DNA of 55,481 nucleotides from Christensenellaceae bacterium (GTDB lineage: Bacteria > Bacillota > Clostridia > Christensenellales > UBA1750), in the NCBI GenBank assembly GCA_031280685.1, contig JAITGM010000047.1, forward strand, positions 1 through 55,481. Direction: 5' to 3'. Every line of letters starts with the position of its first letter. The first letter of the stretch is position 1. Position numbers and translations under genes: made by a program. Shown here piece after piece: positions 55,412 through 55,481 of this stretch. The notes beneath the pieces were generated by a model, which ran no database searches, had not been told where the DNA came from, and saw nothing but the letters and a program-made list of their open reading frames with translations.

Positions 55412-55419
55412 GCCACTTG
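55386..55419. repeat. Inverted repeat covering the collagen-like gene start
   Basis: CAAGTGGCTTG (55386-55396) and CAAGCCACTTG (55409-55419) are perfect complements with a 12-base loop. The TTG start codon (55411-55409) is in the stem, so the mRNA hairpin would hide it. Confidence 0.8.
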
Positions 55420-55481
55420 GAGCTTTTGTGTTTTATGGTTTTTGCTTTTGTTCGTGCTTTTTTCACATTACGGATGTTTCG

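Overview
The window looks like a chromosome segment of a GC-rich, anaerobic Bacillota (Clostridia-type, probably gut-associated) bacterium carrying a complete, mostly intact prophage. Evidence for the host: one-polypeptide pyruvate:ferredoxin oxidoreductase, an ATP-type PfkA, an L10 leader before rplJ-rplL, a YetF/DUF421-DUF4363 pair, strong AGGAGG ribosome binding sites and consensus sigma-A promoters. I cannot fix the genus; a Christensenellales-like lineage is only a guess.

Host left arm (1-13.1 kb): 3' -truncated (by the window) repeat-rich surface protein, nitroreductase, DUF421 and DUF4363 proteins, PFOR (nifJ), a pyruvate-kinase-C-like protein divergent from it, a Gfo/Idh/MocA oxidoreductase, L10 leader-rplJ-rplL, and pfkA. 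GC-rich intergenic gaps hold copies of a structured repeat with two stems joined by TGAACAAA.

Prophage (about 13.1-48.6 kb, possibly to 49.1 kb): large serine recombinase, a gutted tyrosine-integrase remnant, an AT-richer helicase-nuclease that is a candidate defence gene, CI/Cro-like switch with divergent promoters, a long early operon of small proteins, a tRNA with CAU anticodon, an HUH Rep protein and VRR-NUC nuclease, an ArpU/RinA-like regulator, an antisense DUF4160-DUF2442-RHH cassette, then terminases, portal, scaffold, major capsid, connector, P22 gp10-like tail hub, tail fibre, glycine-rich tip, a carbohydrate-binding tail protein broken by an in-frame amber codon, NlpC/P60 endolysin, holins, and two large ejection-type proteins, one of 2132 aa. 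No tail tube, sheath or tape measure is seen, so the virion should be short-tailed.

Host right arm (48.6-55.5 kb): a small ORF, dnaE, a repeat-bearing gap with tiny ORFs, an ECF-type sigma factor with an unrecognised repeat protein in an operon, and a collagen-like gene. dnaE and pfkA are both on the minus strand, one on each side of the prophage. Since these genes are neighbours in many Bacillota, the prophage probably sits in an ancestral dnaE-pfkA intergenic region. The best leads for something undescribed are the helicase-nuclease moron, the amber-interrupted tail gene, the structured intergenic repeat, the Rep-linked hairpin, and the sigma factor/'NCGSA' protein pair.
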